Assembly: GCF_902459565.1 (NCBI RefSeq)
Contig: NZ_CABPSN010000002.1
Span: forward strand, 496,001 to 560,000
Origin: Pandoraea aquatica
Lineage (GTDB): Bacteria; Pseudomonadota; Gammaproteobacteria; Burkholderiales; Burkholderiaceae
DNA length: 64,000 bases
Direction of reading: 5' to 3'
In this document: positions 1-8,340 of the stretch, piece by piece
How the letters are laid out: each line of letters starts with the position of its first letter
How positions within the stretch are numbered: the first letter of the stretch is position 1
The notes under the pieces: generated by a model
What the model saw: only the letters and a program-made list of their open reading frames with translations
Databases searched by the model: none
What the model was told of the DNA's origin: nothing
Made by a program: the position numbers and the translations under genes

Positions 1-2
1 GT

Positions 3-1199
3 ATCGATCCGGCCGTCGCCGGCAAGGGCAAGCGTTTCGTACGACGCATCTATCGTTTGCGGACCATCGGTCTCGGCATCGGATTCTTCTGTGTCGCCGG
101 TGTCTTCTATCGACTCGATCCGCCCACGCCGCTGTGGTTGTGGGCGCTGGTGATCTTCCACGGTTTCGTCTGGCCGCATCTGGCCTGCGTGCTCGCGTTA
201 TCGCGTCCGGTCCCTTACCGGGCCGAGCGCACGAATCTAATGATCGACGCGGCATTCGGCGGCTTCTGGGTCGCTGCGATGCAGTTCAACCTGCTGCCCA
301 GCGTCGTCGTTCTCGCGATGATGTCGATGGATAACATCGGCGCGGGCGGCGTGCGGCTTTTCCTTCAGGGACTACTGGCCAATGTCGTGGGCGGCCTGAT
401 CGGGATCGCCTTGCTTGGATTCGCCTGGGCCCCCGCGTCCGATACCTTCAACGTCATCACGAGTTTGCCGATGGTGATTCTCTATCCCGTCGCACTTGGC
501 AAGGTCACGTATGACCTGGCACAGAAGCTGTCGCAGCGCTCGCGGGAAATGGAGTACCTGTCGCGGCACGATGGCCTGACGGGACTGCTCAATCGACGTG
601 CGTGGGAGCAGCGGCTGGCCGACATCCACGAGCATTGCGCTCACACGGGGCAACCGGCGTGTCTGGTGCTGATGGATCTGGATCACTTCAAGCGCATCAA
701 TGACACGCTCGGCCACGCAGCAGGCGACTCGGCGCTACGTCGCTTTGCCGGATTGTTGCGTCAGCGTCTGCGTGAGATCGACGCAGTCGGACGATACGGT
801 GGGGAAGAGTTCGGTGCCGTGCTGGTCAACACCGGTGAAGTCGCGGGACGGGATCTGATGCATCGGCTGCTCGCCGATTTGCGCGCCCGCGTGGCGCAGG
901 CGGAAGCGCAGATGCAGCAGGACGAAGCGCTTCGGGTGTCGCTCACGGAGTGCACGGTGAGTATCGGACTCGTGCCTTTTTCGAGCGCTTTCGATACCCC
1001 GCAGGCGTGGCTTCAGCAAGCCGATCGTGCGTTGTATCGGGCCAAACGTCAGGGGCGCGACGGGATGGTGGTGCTCGATGCCGGCGCGCTCGGCATGTCC
1101 GGCGCTGGGGCTGCGCCGGATCGCGAGGACGCGACCGGCGGTGCGGGTGGTACGGGCGGTGCAGGCGGTAAGGGTGCCAACGATACCGAAGGCACCTAG
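3..1199 (+). CDS. MASE2-GGDEF diguanylate cyclase (5' end outside window)
   Basis: Membrane-bound diguanylate cyclase that would make cyclic di-GMP from two GTP. The reading frame is open from base 3 and reads RRIYRLRTIGLG before the first possible start codon (TTG at 57). MASE2 domains normally begin near that sequence, so the true start probably lies to the left of the window. Counting from the TTG at 57, residues 1-155 form a MASE2-type hydrophobic sensor with the typical FVWPHLA stretch. The GGDEF domain starts near residue 170, has GGEEF at 248-252, and keeps an RxxD inhibitory site (REID) five residues before it, so product inhibition is likely. The tail is a low-complexity run rich in glycine, alanine and threonine. 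It converges with the small gene on the other strand. Confidence 0.92.
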   Translation: MDPAVAGKGKRFVRRIYRLRTIGLGIGFFCVAGVFYRLDPPTPLWLWALVIFHGFVWPHLACVLALSRPVPYRAERTNLMIDAAFGGFWVAAMQFNLLPSVVVLAMMSMDNIGAGGVRLFLQGLLANVVGGLIGIALLGFAWAPASDTFNVITSLPMVILYPVALGKVTYDLAQKLSQRSREMEYLSRHDGLTGLLNRRAWEQRLADIHEHCAHTGQPACLVLMDLDHFKRINDTLGHAAGDSALRRFAGLLRQRLREIDAVGRYGGEEFGAVLVNTGEVAGRDLMHRLLADLRARVAQAEAQMQQDEALRVSLTECTVSIGLVPFSSAFDTPQAWLQQADRALYRAKRQGRDGMVVLDAGALGMSGAGAAPDREDATGGAGGTGGAGGKGANDTEGT

Positions 1200-1226
1200 C
1201 GCTTAGCGTATCGGTCGCTCAGCGAC

Positions 1227-1472
1227 TTAGCGCGTGCACAGGCGTGCGAACGCGCCGCGCAGCGCCGCAGGCAGGCCGGCGGCGAAATTGAACGGACGGG
1301 CCAGTGCAGCCAGACCTTCGCCATTGAGCACGCGAGCGCCTTCCAGATGCGTGGCGAGCACGCAGAAATCTTCACGGCGCATGCCCACACGCTGACACGC
1401 GTGATCGAGTTGCTTCAGGTCGTTCGGATGCAGACTGATGGTGAGGGTGATGCGCTCTGGGTCGGTGTTCAT
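1227..1472 (-). CDS. Small ribbon-helix-helix-like protein
   Basis: Hypothetical 81-residue protein. The start chosen is the ATG at 1472, preceded by a GA-rich stretch that could act as ribosome binding site; a longer frame upstream has no support. The N-terminal 35 residues (ITLTISLHPNDLKQLDHACQRV) look like a short beta strand followed by two helices, as in ribbon-helix-helix DNA-binding proteins, but I cannot name a family. The rest is alanine- and leucine-rich. It ends 27 bases from the stop of the convergent GGDEF gene. If it is a DNA-binding protein, the hexamer-rich tract upstream of it is a possible target; that is speculation from position only. Confidence 0.6.
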   Translation of the reverse strand: MNTDPERITLTISLHPNDLKQLDHACQRVGMRREDFCVLATHLEGARVLNGEGLAALARPFNFAAGLPAALRGAFARLCTR

Positions 1473-1852
1473 GACTTTCAATTTTCTCTTTTTAATACAT
1501 CGGGCATGACGCGCGGGTAGGCGCATGCCAAACGCCCGCGCGATAACGCGGGCGAGCCGGATCCGACTGCGTGGGATCGGGCCTTTGCGGCGCACATGGC
1601 GGACACGTCGAGCGAACGAAACGTCGTCAGGGTAAGGACGATTTCGGTCCGCCGATGCACGCGATGTCTGATCGTGGCGTCGGGTTGATTTAAGTAACGC
1701 GTGGGCAATACGAGGCTGTGGGCGCGCAATCCGCCGCCTGAATACAGCGCGGGCGGCGGTACGGCACTAACGCGTGAGAGCGATGCCTCGTAACAACAGG
1801 GAGGGCTGACTCTCCATCCGGCCATCACACAAGCGCCGGAATACAGCATGAG

Positions 1853-1941
1853 TACTGCGGTACTGCGAATTGCAACTGCGGGTATTGCTTTGGTATTGCT
1901 GGATGTTGCTTGAATATTGCTTAGATATTGCAGGGTACTGC
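1853..1941. repeat. Helically phased TAYTGC hexamer array
   Basis: Nine hexamers of form TACTGC, TATTGC, AACTGC or TGTTGC start at 1853, 1861, 1874, 1883, 1894, 1904, 1915, 1926 and 1936. The last six spacings are 9-11 bases, close to one DNA helical turn. Further copies follow at 1969, 2015, 2030 and 2036. The bases between copies are not conserved, so this is not a simple tandem duplication. Confidence 0.75.
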
Positions 1942-2079
1942 GGTGATGCGAGACCTTCTGAACTACAGGACTGCGGTTGATGCGTGTACAGCGATGCAGA
2001 CTTCAAACGACTCATACTGCGACTTGCTGAACTGCTACTGCGGATAAAGCGGAACTACGAGCACTACAAGACTTCCGAA

Positions 2080-2151
2080 CTGCTACTGCTACTGCTACTG
2101 CTACTGCTACTGCTACTGCTACTGCTACTGCTACTGCTACTGCTACTGCTA
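2080..2151. repeat. Perfect hexanucleotide microsatellite (CTGCTA)x12
   Basis: Twelve uninterrupted copies of CTGCTA, 72 bases. The unit is a rotation of the TACTGC word scattered over the preceding 230 bases, so the array may have expanded from it. Such a tract can change copy number by slippage. It lies in no credible gene; the plus-strand frame through it gives only leucine. Confidence 0.95.
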
Positions 2152-2176
2152 CCACCTGCTGCAAGACGACGCTGAA

Positions 2177-2470
2177 TTACGCGGCGTCCTTAAACTGAAT
2201 GCGGGGGCACGGCGTGACACGGTGGCTACGGCGATAGCGCAACACGCGGTCCATGTGCGCTGCCGAGGCGTTGCGCACTGCACGGCGATGCAACTGCTTC
2301 ACACGCGCTGCCGACACCGAAACGGCCAATGCCGCGACAACCAACCAACTGACGAAAACCACAACACTTCTCCCCGTTGAGTGCAGCGCCGAGACGATCC
2401 GGGATGAACCGATACGCATCGAATTCGAAGGGAAATCAAAAAGCGTGGTGAGCGCCGGTTGCGACTGCAT
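2177..2470 (-). CDS. Small membrane-protein candidate
   Basis: Possible 97-residue protein. After a polar N-terminus it has one hydrophobic segment (about residues 36-53, VVVFVSWLVVAALAVSVSA) followed by an arginine-rich tail, the layout of a small single-pass or signal-anchored protein. An internal start at residue 18 (MRIGSSRI) would give a shorter form with the segment nearer the N-terminus. I see no clear ribosome binding site for either start and no recognisable family. Its stop lies right beside the hexamer tract. It may be spurious. Confidence 0.35.
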   Translation of the reverse strand: MQSQPALTTLFDFPSNSMRIGSSRIVSALHSTGRSVVVFVSWLVVAALAVSVSAARVKQLHRRAVRNASAAHMDRVLRYRRSHRVTPCPRIQFKDAA

Positions 2471-2568
2471 GTAACTTCAATGGAGTGAATTCTAAATAGA
2501 TTCCCGAATAGGGTAAACCCTTAAAATCGTAAATAGTGTATTTTTTTAGACTCATTAATCCAATATTC

Positions 2569-2582
2569 CAAACGATCGTTTG
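2569..2582. promoter_or_regulatory. 14-bp perfect palindrome in AT-rich spacer
   Basis: CAAACGATCGTTTG is a perfect palindrome about 100 bases upstream of the small minus-strand candidate gene and just past the porin terminator. The surrounding 100 bases are unusually AT-rich for this genome, as expected of a promoter or operator region. No regulator can be named. Confidence 0.4.
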
Positions 2583-2610
2583 AATTTAAAGATCGTTGAA
2601 TCCAAGGGAA

Positions 2611-2652
2611 AATCGGCCGAAACCCGCATGCCTTCACGGGTTTGGGCCGATT
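2611..2652 (-). terminator. Terminator of the porin gene
   Basis: The arms AATCGGCC and GGCCGATT, extended inward by AAACCC and GGGTTT across one mismatch, form a strong hairpin. Read on the minus strand it is followed by TTTTCCC, and it lies 25 bases past the porin stop codon. Confidence 0.75.
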
Positions 2653-2677
2653 GGCTGATTTGGCCGGAGACGAACGA

Positions 2678-3931
2678 TCAGAAGCTGTGCTTCAGCCCCA
2701 TGCCCAGCAGCAACTGCGTTCGGGCACCGGCGTCGATGCCGTAGGAACCGACCGAGGCCGTCGCTTCCACGGCTTGTCCCTGATTCAGGGTTTTGCCGAC
2801 CGCTTGCTGATAGCCGCCAATCACGTAAGTGGACGTGCGCTTGGACAATGCATAGGTGACGCCCGCATTGAACTGGTTGTAATGCGCCCCGAGGGAGCCG
2901 TCGGCGCGCATGCGCGTGTAGCTGTAGCCGATGCCGGTATTGATGGCCGGTGTGAGCGCATAGGTGGCGAACGCATTCACGCTGTCGAACTTCGCGGTGC
3001 CGGTGAACAGCGACATGGCGTCGCTCGCGTACTGCGCGTTCGAGAACGTCACACCGAGAATTGCCGGACCGATCGCGTACTTACCGCCCACCCGTGCAAT
3101 GCTCACCTTGCTTGCCGTGCGGAAACCGGCATTGATCGGCGAATTGAACAGCGAACCCGCGCTGCTCGTCCACTCGCGATACGGCCAGTCGCCGTTGGCG
3201 AGCGGGTTGCCACGATTGCTGCCGCCGTCCGCGAAGAAGTAACCGGCCGCGAGCGCGATCGGACCGTTGCTGTAGGCCCCGGCCAGGCCGTACGAGCGAC
3301 CTGCACCGGTCTTCCCCGCGACGTTGCCGGTCGCATACATGCCTTCGAATTGCAGACCGCCGAAGTTCGGCGTGGCGTAACGGATCGAGTTGTTGATGCG
3401 TGCGCCGTTGTCGTAGTTGTCGACGTCGCCCGGCGTGGCGAAGAAACCGCCGAAGTAGCCGTCTGCGGTCAGCCCCTGCACGAGATTGACGACCGGATCG
3501 TACTGCCGGCCGATCGTCACTTCGCCCCACGCATCGCTGCGCAGACCGACGATGGCCTTGCGCCCGAACGCGAGGCCGCCGTTGCCCATCGAGCCGTTGA
3601 CGGCATTGAAACCGCTTTCGATCTGGAACAGCGCTGAGAGGCCGCGCCCCAGCGATTCCGTGCCGCGCAGGCCCCAGCGGCTGCCGCCGATGATGTTGCT
3701 TGTGATGCCGGTGAACGACTCAGGACCGTTCGGGACCGCCGTGTGGTTCGCATGCACGACACCGGAGTCGATCGTGCCGTAGAGCGTGACATTGCTTTGT
3801 GCGCTGACGCCGGACGGCAGTGCGAGCAACGCGAGAGTCGCGGCGAGCGCGAGAGTGCGCAGGCCGGTGTTCAGGTGTGGACGTTGGTTCATGATGTCGA
3901 GCGCGTTGGCGCGCATGGTTGAAATCGACAC
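2678..3931 (-). CDS. Gram-negative general porin (OmpC/OpcP type)
   Basis: Outer-membrane trimeric porin for small hydrophilic solutes. A signal peptide (LALAATLALLALPSGVSAQ) is followed by the classic mature start SNVTLYGTIDSGV and strands typical of Burkholderiales porins (WGLRGTESLGRGLSALFQIESGF, FGRKAIVGLRSDAWGEVTIGRQYDPV). The protein ends in phenylalanine (LKHSF), the signal for beta-barrel insertion. Total length of about 400 residues is normal. The start is uncertain: the frame opens with GTG at 3931, but ATG at 3892 (MNQRPHLNTG) gives a signal peptide of ordinary size. Neither has a clear ribosome binding site. It is monocistronic with its own terminator. Confidence 0.93.
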   Translation of the reverse strand: MSISTMRANALDIMNQRPHLNTGLRTLALAATLALLALPSGVSAQSNVTLYGTIDSGVVHANHTAVPNGPESFTGITSNIIGGSRWGLRGTESLGRGLSALFQIESGFNAVNGSMGNGGLAFGRKAIVGLRSDAWGEVTIGRQYDPVVNLVQGLTADGYFGGFFATPGDVDNYDNGARINNSIRYATPNFGGLQFEGMYATGNVAGKTGAGRSYGLAGAYSNGPIALAAGYFFADGGSNRGNPLANGDWPYREWTSSAGSLFNSPINAGFRTASKVSIARVGGKYAIGPAILGVTFSNAQYASDAMSLFTGTAKFDSVNAFATYALTPAINTGIGYSYTRMRADGSLGAHYNQFNAGVTYALSKRTSTYVIGGYQQAVGKTLNQGQAVEATASVGSYGIDAGARTQLLLGMGLKHSF

Positions 3932-4113
3932 CGAGAATATTGGCGAACACCTGTTCGGATTCCTTATGAAAATTCCGAAACACCGGAGATCCGCATGGCA
4001 GCGACCGCCGTCCGAGGCCGCTGCCAGATTTTCTAGGAACCCTCCTTAGGAACCTTGTGCAAACACCGCGATAAGCGTGCTGACGAAGTTCCCCGCTGGA
4101 CGCGTAGCTAACG

Positions 4114-5034
4114 TCAGGACCGGTCTTTATCTTCCTTGCCGGCTGCGTCCTGAACTCGCGGCAAACCGGCGCGGCGCAAGGCGACGCGCGAAAGCGCAGC
4201 CCAGTCGAGCTGACCCTCGTCGTGCGCGAGGCTGTCGAGATGGTTGTCACGCAGCACGCTCGCGAACGGCAGGGGCACGTTTGCGGCTTCGCCCGCGAGC
4301 AACGCGAGACGCACGTCCTTCGCGCCGAGCGCGAGCTTGAAGCCGGCCGGTTCGAACACCTGCTTCGAAATCGCCCCGCCGTATCCGGTGTAGGCGGGCG
4401 TGTTGAAAACCGTCGACGTGACCATCTCGAGGAAGTCGCTGCCTGCGACACCGTGCCCTTGTGCTAGCGCGGCCGCTTCGCTCATCGACTCGATGGCGCT
4501 GGCGATCATGAAGTTCGACGCGAGCTTCACGACGTTTGCCTGCTCGGGCGTGTCGCCGAACCGCCAGGTGCGCTGACCGAGCACATCGAACAGCGGCTGG
4601 ACCGTATCGATGACGGACGCCTCGCCCGCCACCAGCACGTTGAGCTTTCCGGCTTCGGCTACGTTTACGCGTCCGAGCACCGGTGCTGCCAGATAACGCA
4701 GTCCCAGCGTTTCGCACTGTACGCGCATCTCGCGAGCGAAATCCAGCGAGACGGTGGCCATGTTCACGACGATGGCACCGCGCGTGAGCGCGTGCAGCGC
4801 ACCGCCATCGCACAGCACCGTGCGCGACGTCTCGTCGTCGGCCAACATGGCGATCAGCACGTCGACGCCCAGCGCGGCCTGAGCGGGGCTCGCCGTCGGC
4901 GTGGCGCCTTCGGCCGCAAGTGCGTCCACGGGGCCGCGCGAACGGTTCCATACGCGCAGCGAGAAGCCTGCGTTCAACAGATTGCGTGCCATCGGGGCAC
5001 CCATCGTGCCGAGTCCGAGAAATCCGATATTCAT
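4114..5034 (-). CDS. NAD(P)-dependent beta-hydroxyacid dehydrogenase
   Basis: Cytosolic oxidoreductase of the 3-hydroxyisobutyrate dehydrogenase / tartronate semialdehyde reductase / GLYR1 family, 306 residues. The N-terminus has the Rossmann motif GFLGLGTMGAPMA and continues NLLNAGFSLRVWNRS. The catalytic lysine region is seen as VVKLASNFMIASAIESMSEA near residues 165-185. The start at 5034 is chosen because AGGAGAACAC precedes it; the longer open frame upstream is not family-like. It is divergent from an AraC regulator 203 bases away, which may control it. The exact substrate cannot be told from sequence. Confidence 0.9.
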   Translation of the reverse strand: MNIGFLGLGTMGAPMARNLLNAGFSLRVWNRSRGPVDALAAEGATPTASPAQAALGVDVLIAMLADDETSRTVLCDGGALHALTRGAIVVNMATVSLDFAREMRVQCETLGLRYLAAPVLGRVNVAEAGKLNVLVAGEASVIDTVQPLFDVLGQRTWRFGDTPEQANVVKLASNFMIASAIESMSEAAALAQGHGVAGSDFLEMVTSTVFNTPAYTGYGGAISKQVFEPAGFKLALGAKDVRLALLAGEAANVPLPFASVLRDNHLDSLAHDEGQLDWAALSRVALRRAGLPRVQDAAGKEDKDRS

Positions 5035-5237
5035 GTGTTCTCCTGATGCAAAGGAATGCGTTGCAGCGCGTGGGGCCAGCGGCCGCCGGGCCGGTCGAGT
5101 CCATTGAACCCCCGCCGGGGCGACGCGCGTCAGCCAGCAGCATGACACCGGACGCGAGTTTGCGCAGAGGAGACCGGCGAACTGTAATATGGACGCCATC
5201 GACCCGCACGGGCAGGCGCCCCGTTCTGCCCCTCACC

Positions 5238-6041
5238 ATGACCGTTCGCTACAACTGGCCGACCTTCAAGACGCTGCCGTACCCGGTCTACTTCCGCTAC
5301 GACGAGTTCGACGCGCAGACCGCCTGGGTGCCGCATCGTCACGACTGGGGCACGTTCAGTTACGTGGCGAACGGCGTCATGCAGATCGAGATCGAGGGCA
5401 CACGCTTTCTCTCGCCGCCGCAGTACGCCGTGTGGGTGCCGCCGAAGGCGACGCACGCGAGCTTCAATGCGGACGCCGTGATTTACCGATCGGTGTACAT
5501 CGACGCCTCGCTCGCCAGTGCCCTCCCGGCGAAGGCGGCGACGTTGCGCATCAGCGGCTTGCTGCGCGCGATCCTGCTGGACTTCGCTGAGCGCGGTGTC
5601 GCGTGTCCGGAAACGGATGCCGACCGTCGGCTCGCGCAGGTGCTCATCGACCAGATCGCGCTGGCCCCGGCGGAGCCACGCTTTCTGCCGCAGGCGAGTT
5701 CGCCGTCGCTGGTGCGTGTGCTGGAAGCGTTACAAAGCGAACCTGCCGACAACCGCACGCTCGCCGCATGGGCGAAGACGATGTCGATGACGGAGCGCAC
5801 ATTGGCGCGTCACTGTCTGACGGAGCTGGGGATGACGCTGGGGCAATGGCGGCAGCGCATGCGCTTTCTGCGGGCCATCGAGGGATTGGAGGCGGGGCGG
5901 ACGGTGAAGTCGATTGCGTTCGATCTGGGCTACGCCACACCGTCGGCGTTCATCGAGATGTTCACGCGCCAGTCGGGACTGACGCCGGAGCAATTCCGGC
6001 GTCAGACGATCCTCAGCGCGTCGGCGCACGATTCGGTGTGA
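5238..6041 (+). CDS. AraC-family transcriptional regulator
   Basis: 267-residue regulator. An N-terminal cupin-like ligand domain (HRHDWGTFSYVANGVMQIEIEG, then PPQYAVWVPP) is followed by a C-terminal double helix-turn-helix of AraC type (LAAWAKTMSMTERTLARHC, then VKSIAFDLGYATPSAFIEMFTRQSG). The start is the ATG at 5238 (MTVRYNWPTFK); the frame is open further upstream but that part would overlap the divergent dehydrogenase. The 203-base gap between the two starts should hold both promoters. A role in controlling the dehydrogenase is inferred from position. Confidence 0.9.
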   Translation: MTVRYNWPTFKTLPYPVYFRYDEFDAQTAWVPHRHDWGTFSYVANGVMQIEIEGTRFLSPPQYAVWVPPKATHASFNADAVIYRSVYIDASLASALPAKAATLRISGLLRAILLDFAERGVACPETDADRRLAQVLIDQIALAPAEPRFLPQASSPSLVRVLEALQSEPADNRTLAAWAKTMSMTERTLARHCLTELGMTLGQWRQRMRFLRAIEGLEAGRTVKSIAFDLGYATPSAFIEMFTRQSGLTPEQFRRQTILSASAHDSV

Positions 6042-6128
6042 CTCGGCGTGATTCAGCATGACGTCGGCGCGACGTCGACGTAAAGCCGAGGCGTCGCGCG
6101 CGACGCAGGACTTATCGCGCTGGAAAAC

Positions 6129-8150
6129 TCACCGCTTGAACGCCAGCAACTGCGCGCCTTCCGGCACCTGATCTCCCACGGCGTACAGCACTTCTTCGAT
6201 CTCGCCGTCGGCCGGTGCGCTGATGGTGTGTTCCATCTTCATCGCTTCCATCACGAGCAGCGGCGCGCCTTTCTCGACCTTCGTGCCTGCCACCGCAAGC
6301 ACGGCGATGACCTTGCCCGGCATCGGCGCGGTCAGACGGCCTTCGCCGCCTTCCTGCGCGCCTGCCTGCGCGAGCGGATCGTGCCAGCGCAGCGTCCACG
6401 ACTGACCGTCGGCGAAGACGTGAGCCGTCTCGTGTTCGAAGTCGACGTGGCCTTGCACGCGGCGCTCGCCGAGCGTCACGCGGTACACGCCGGCGTCGTG
6501 GGTGTAGCGGTACGGGAACGTTTGCCCGTCGACGGTCAGCGTGCTGGCCTGTGCGCCGCTCGTGAGCACGACGTCGAGGCGCGTTTCACCATGATCGAAC
6601 GAGAGCGTGCGCTGATAGTCGCCGTTCAGCCGCCAGCCCGTCGCGAGTTGCCACGGCGAATGACGGTCGATGCTGTCCTGATACTTACGGAAGCCGACGA
6701 CGGTCTCGCGCGCGAGCTGCGCGGCGACGGCCAGCGCGAGCGTCGTGGCGGGCACTGGCGCTGCGGCCGGGAACAGCGTGTCGCGATGGCGTTCGATGAG
6801 GCCCGTGTCCAGATCGGCCCCGGCGAACGGCTCGCTCGCCACGAGACGTCCGAGGAACGCGATGTTCGTTTGCACGCCGACCACACGGTACTGGCCCAGC
6901 GCACGACGCATGCGCGCGAGCGCTTCGTCGCGGTCCTGTCCCCACACGATCAGCTTGGCGATCATCGGGTCGTAGAACGGAGAGATGGTGTCGCCTTCGC
7001 GCACACCCGAGTCGATCCGCACGCCAGCGGGCGACGTCGTGCCGCCGATTTCGAACTGCACCGCCGCGGGCGGGCGCAGCGTCGAGAGCGTGCCCGTCGA
7101 CGGCAGGAAATTGTTATCCGGATTCTCGGCGTAGATACGTGCTTCGAGCGCGTGACCGTGAATGCGCAGCTCGTCCTGCTTGCGTGGCAGCACTTCGCCG
7201 GCCGCCACACGCAGTTGCCATTCGACCAGGTCGAGGCCAGTGATCATTTCCGTGACGGGGTGCTCCACCTGAAGACGTGTATTCATCTCCATGAAGTAGA
7301 ACGAGCCGTCCTGATTGGCGATGAACTCGACGGTGCCTGCACCCACGTAACCTACAGCACGTGCGGCATTGCACGCGGCTTCGCCCATGGCACGGCGACG
7401 CGCTTCGGTCATGCCCGGCGCGGGTGCTTCTTCCAGCACCTTCTGGTGACGGCGCTGCACCGAGCAGTCGCGCTCGAACAGATAGACGCAGTTGCCGTGC
7501 GTGTCGGCAAACACCTGAATTTCGATGTGACGCGGACGCGTCAGATACTTCTCCACGAGCACGCGTTCGTCGCCGAAGCTGCTCGCCGCTTCGCGCTGGC
7601 ACGAGGCGAGCGCGGCGCGGAATTCTTCGGTGCGCTCGACCACGCGCATGCCTTTACCGCCCCCCCCGGCGCTGGCCTTGAGCAGCACCGGGTAGCCGAT
7701 TTCGTCGGCGCGCGCGTGGAGGAAGGCGGCGTCCTGATTGTCGCCGTGATAGCCCGGCACTAGCGGCACGGCCGCGCCTTCCATCAGCGTCTTGGCGGCG
7801 CTCTTGCTGCCCATCGCGTGGATGGCGCCGACCGGCGGGCCGATGAAGACGATGCCTGCCTCATGGCAGGCGGCGGCGAACGCCTCGTTCTCGGACAGGA
7901 AGCCGTAGCCCGGGTGGATCGCCTGCGCGCCCGTGGCTTTGGCGGCATTGATGATGGCGTCGATGCGCAGGTAGCTTTCGCGCGCGGCCGCACCGCCGAC
8001 ATGTACCGCTTCGTCGCACACGGCCACATGCTTGGCGTGTGCATCGGCGTCGGAATAGACAGCGACCGTGCGGATGCCCAGCCGTGCAGCCGTGGCGGCC
8101 ACACGGCACGCGATTTCGCCGCGGTTGGCGATGAGGATTTTGTCGAACAT
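6129..8150 (-). CDS. liuD: 3-methylcrotonyl-CoA carboxylase, biotin-containing alpha subunit
   Basis: 673-residue biotin carboxylase/carrier subunit. It carboxylates biotin with ATP and bicarbonate for transfer to 3-methylcrotonyl-CoA in leucine breakdown. Order: biotin carboxylase N domain (MFDKILIANRGEIACRVAATA), ATP-grasp with glycine-rich loop (KASAGGGGKGMRVV), carboxylase C domain, a BT-like linker, and a C-terminal biotinyl domain with EAMKMEH, whose lysine takes the biotin. The partner beta subunit (liuB) and methylglutaconyl-CoA hydratase (liuC) are about 6 kb away on the same strand, separated by the bio operon. Other acyl-CoA carboxylases look alike; the liu context decides the call. 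Confidence 0.93.
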   Translation of the reverse strand: MFDKILIANRGEIACRVAATAARLGIRTVAVYSDADAHAKHVAVCDEAVHVGGAAARESYLRIDAIINAAKATGAQAIHPGYGFLSENEAFAAACHEAGIVFIGPPVGAIHAMGSKSAAKTLMEGAAVPLVPGYHGDNQDAAFLHARADEIGYPVLLKASAGGGGKGMRVVERTEEFRAALASCQREAASSFGDERVLVEKYLTRPRHIEIQVFADTHGNCVYLFERDCSVQRRHQKVLEEAPAPGMTEARRRAMGEAACNAARAVGYVGAGTVEFIANQDGSFYFMEMNTRLQVEHPVTEMITGLDLVEWQLRVAAGEVLPRKQDELRIHGHALEARIYAENPDNNFLPSTGTLSTLRPPAAVQFEIGGTTSPAGVRIDSGVREGDTISPFYDPMIAKLIVWGQDRDEALARMRRALGQYRVVGVQTNIAFLGRLVASEPFAGADLDTGLIERHRDTLFPAAAPVPATTLALAVAAQLARETVVGFRKYQDSIDRHSPWQLATGWRLNGDYQRTLSFDHGETRLDVVLTSGAQASTLTVDGQTFPYRYTHDAGVYRVTLGERRVQGHVDFEHETAHVFADGQSWTLRWHDPLAQAGAQEGGEGRLTAPMPGKVIAVLAVAGTKVEKGAPLLVMEAMKMEHTISAPADGEIEEVLYAVGDQVPEGAQLLAFKR

Positions 8151-8254
8151 GTTGCCTCCGGAAAATGATCGATTTGGGCGGCGCCGAGGGCTAACGTCCC
8201 CGCTTGTGACGGGGCGTCAGCGCATTGGCACCATTCTCTTTGCTATTCAGCTTT

Positions 8255-8299
8255 GCCGCCACATCGGATCGTCTTGTGCGATCTGATCGATGTGGCGGC
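8255..8299. other. Strong inverted repeat between bioB and liuD
   Basis: GCCGCCACATCG (8255-8266) and CGATGTGGCGGC (8288-8299) are perfectly complementary over 12 bases, with an inner GATCG/CGATC pairing. It lies 42 bases past the bioB stop and about 100 bases before the liuD start. No T-run follows it on the minus strand, so it may be a processing or anti-decay structure, a Rho-dependent or weak terminator, or an operator. A second smaller hairpin (CCCC/GGGG) lies near 8197-8216. Confidence 0.6.
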
Positions 8300-8340
8300 T
8301 TTCATCCTTCAACGCTTGCGCGGCAACTGCGTTGCTCCGC

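Larger units (their letters stand above)
1473..2176. other. Gene-free tract with TACTGC-like hexamers
   Basis: About 700 bases with no convincing gene between the small RHH-like protein and the small membrane-protein candidate. From about 1850 to 2152 the sequence is dominated by TACTGC, TATTGC and ACTGCG words and is visibly less GC-rich than its surroundings. Frames crossing it translate to simple sequence such as poly-leucine. The two ordered parts are listed separately. Confidence 0.6.

Noticed and set aside
1850-2152. CRISPR-like array
   Set aside because: Repeat units are only 6 bases and spacers are about 4-5 bases; no cas genes are present.
1984-2175. Open frame giving a protein with about 24 consecutive leucines
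   Set aside because: It is only the CTGCTA microsatellite read in one frame; no ribosome binding site or conserved sequence.
2642-3637. 331-codon plus-strand frame
   Set aside because: Antisense to the porin, which has a full signal peptide and barrel motifs; this frame has no domain.
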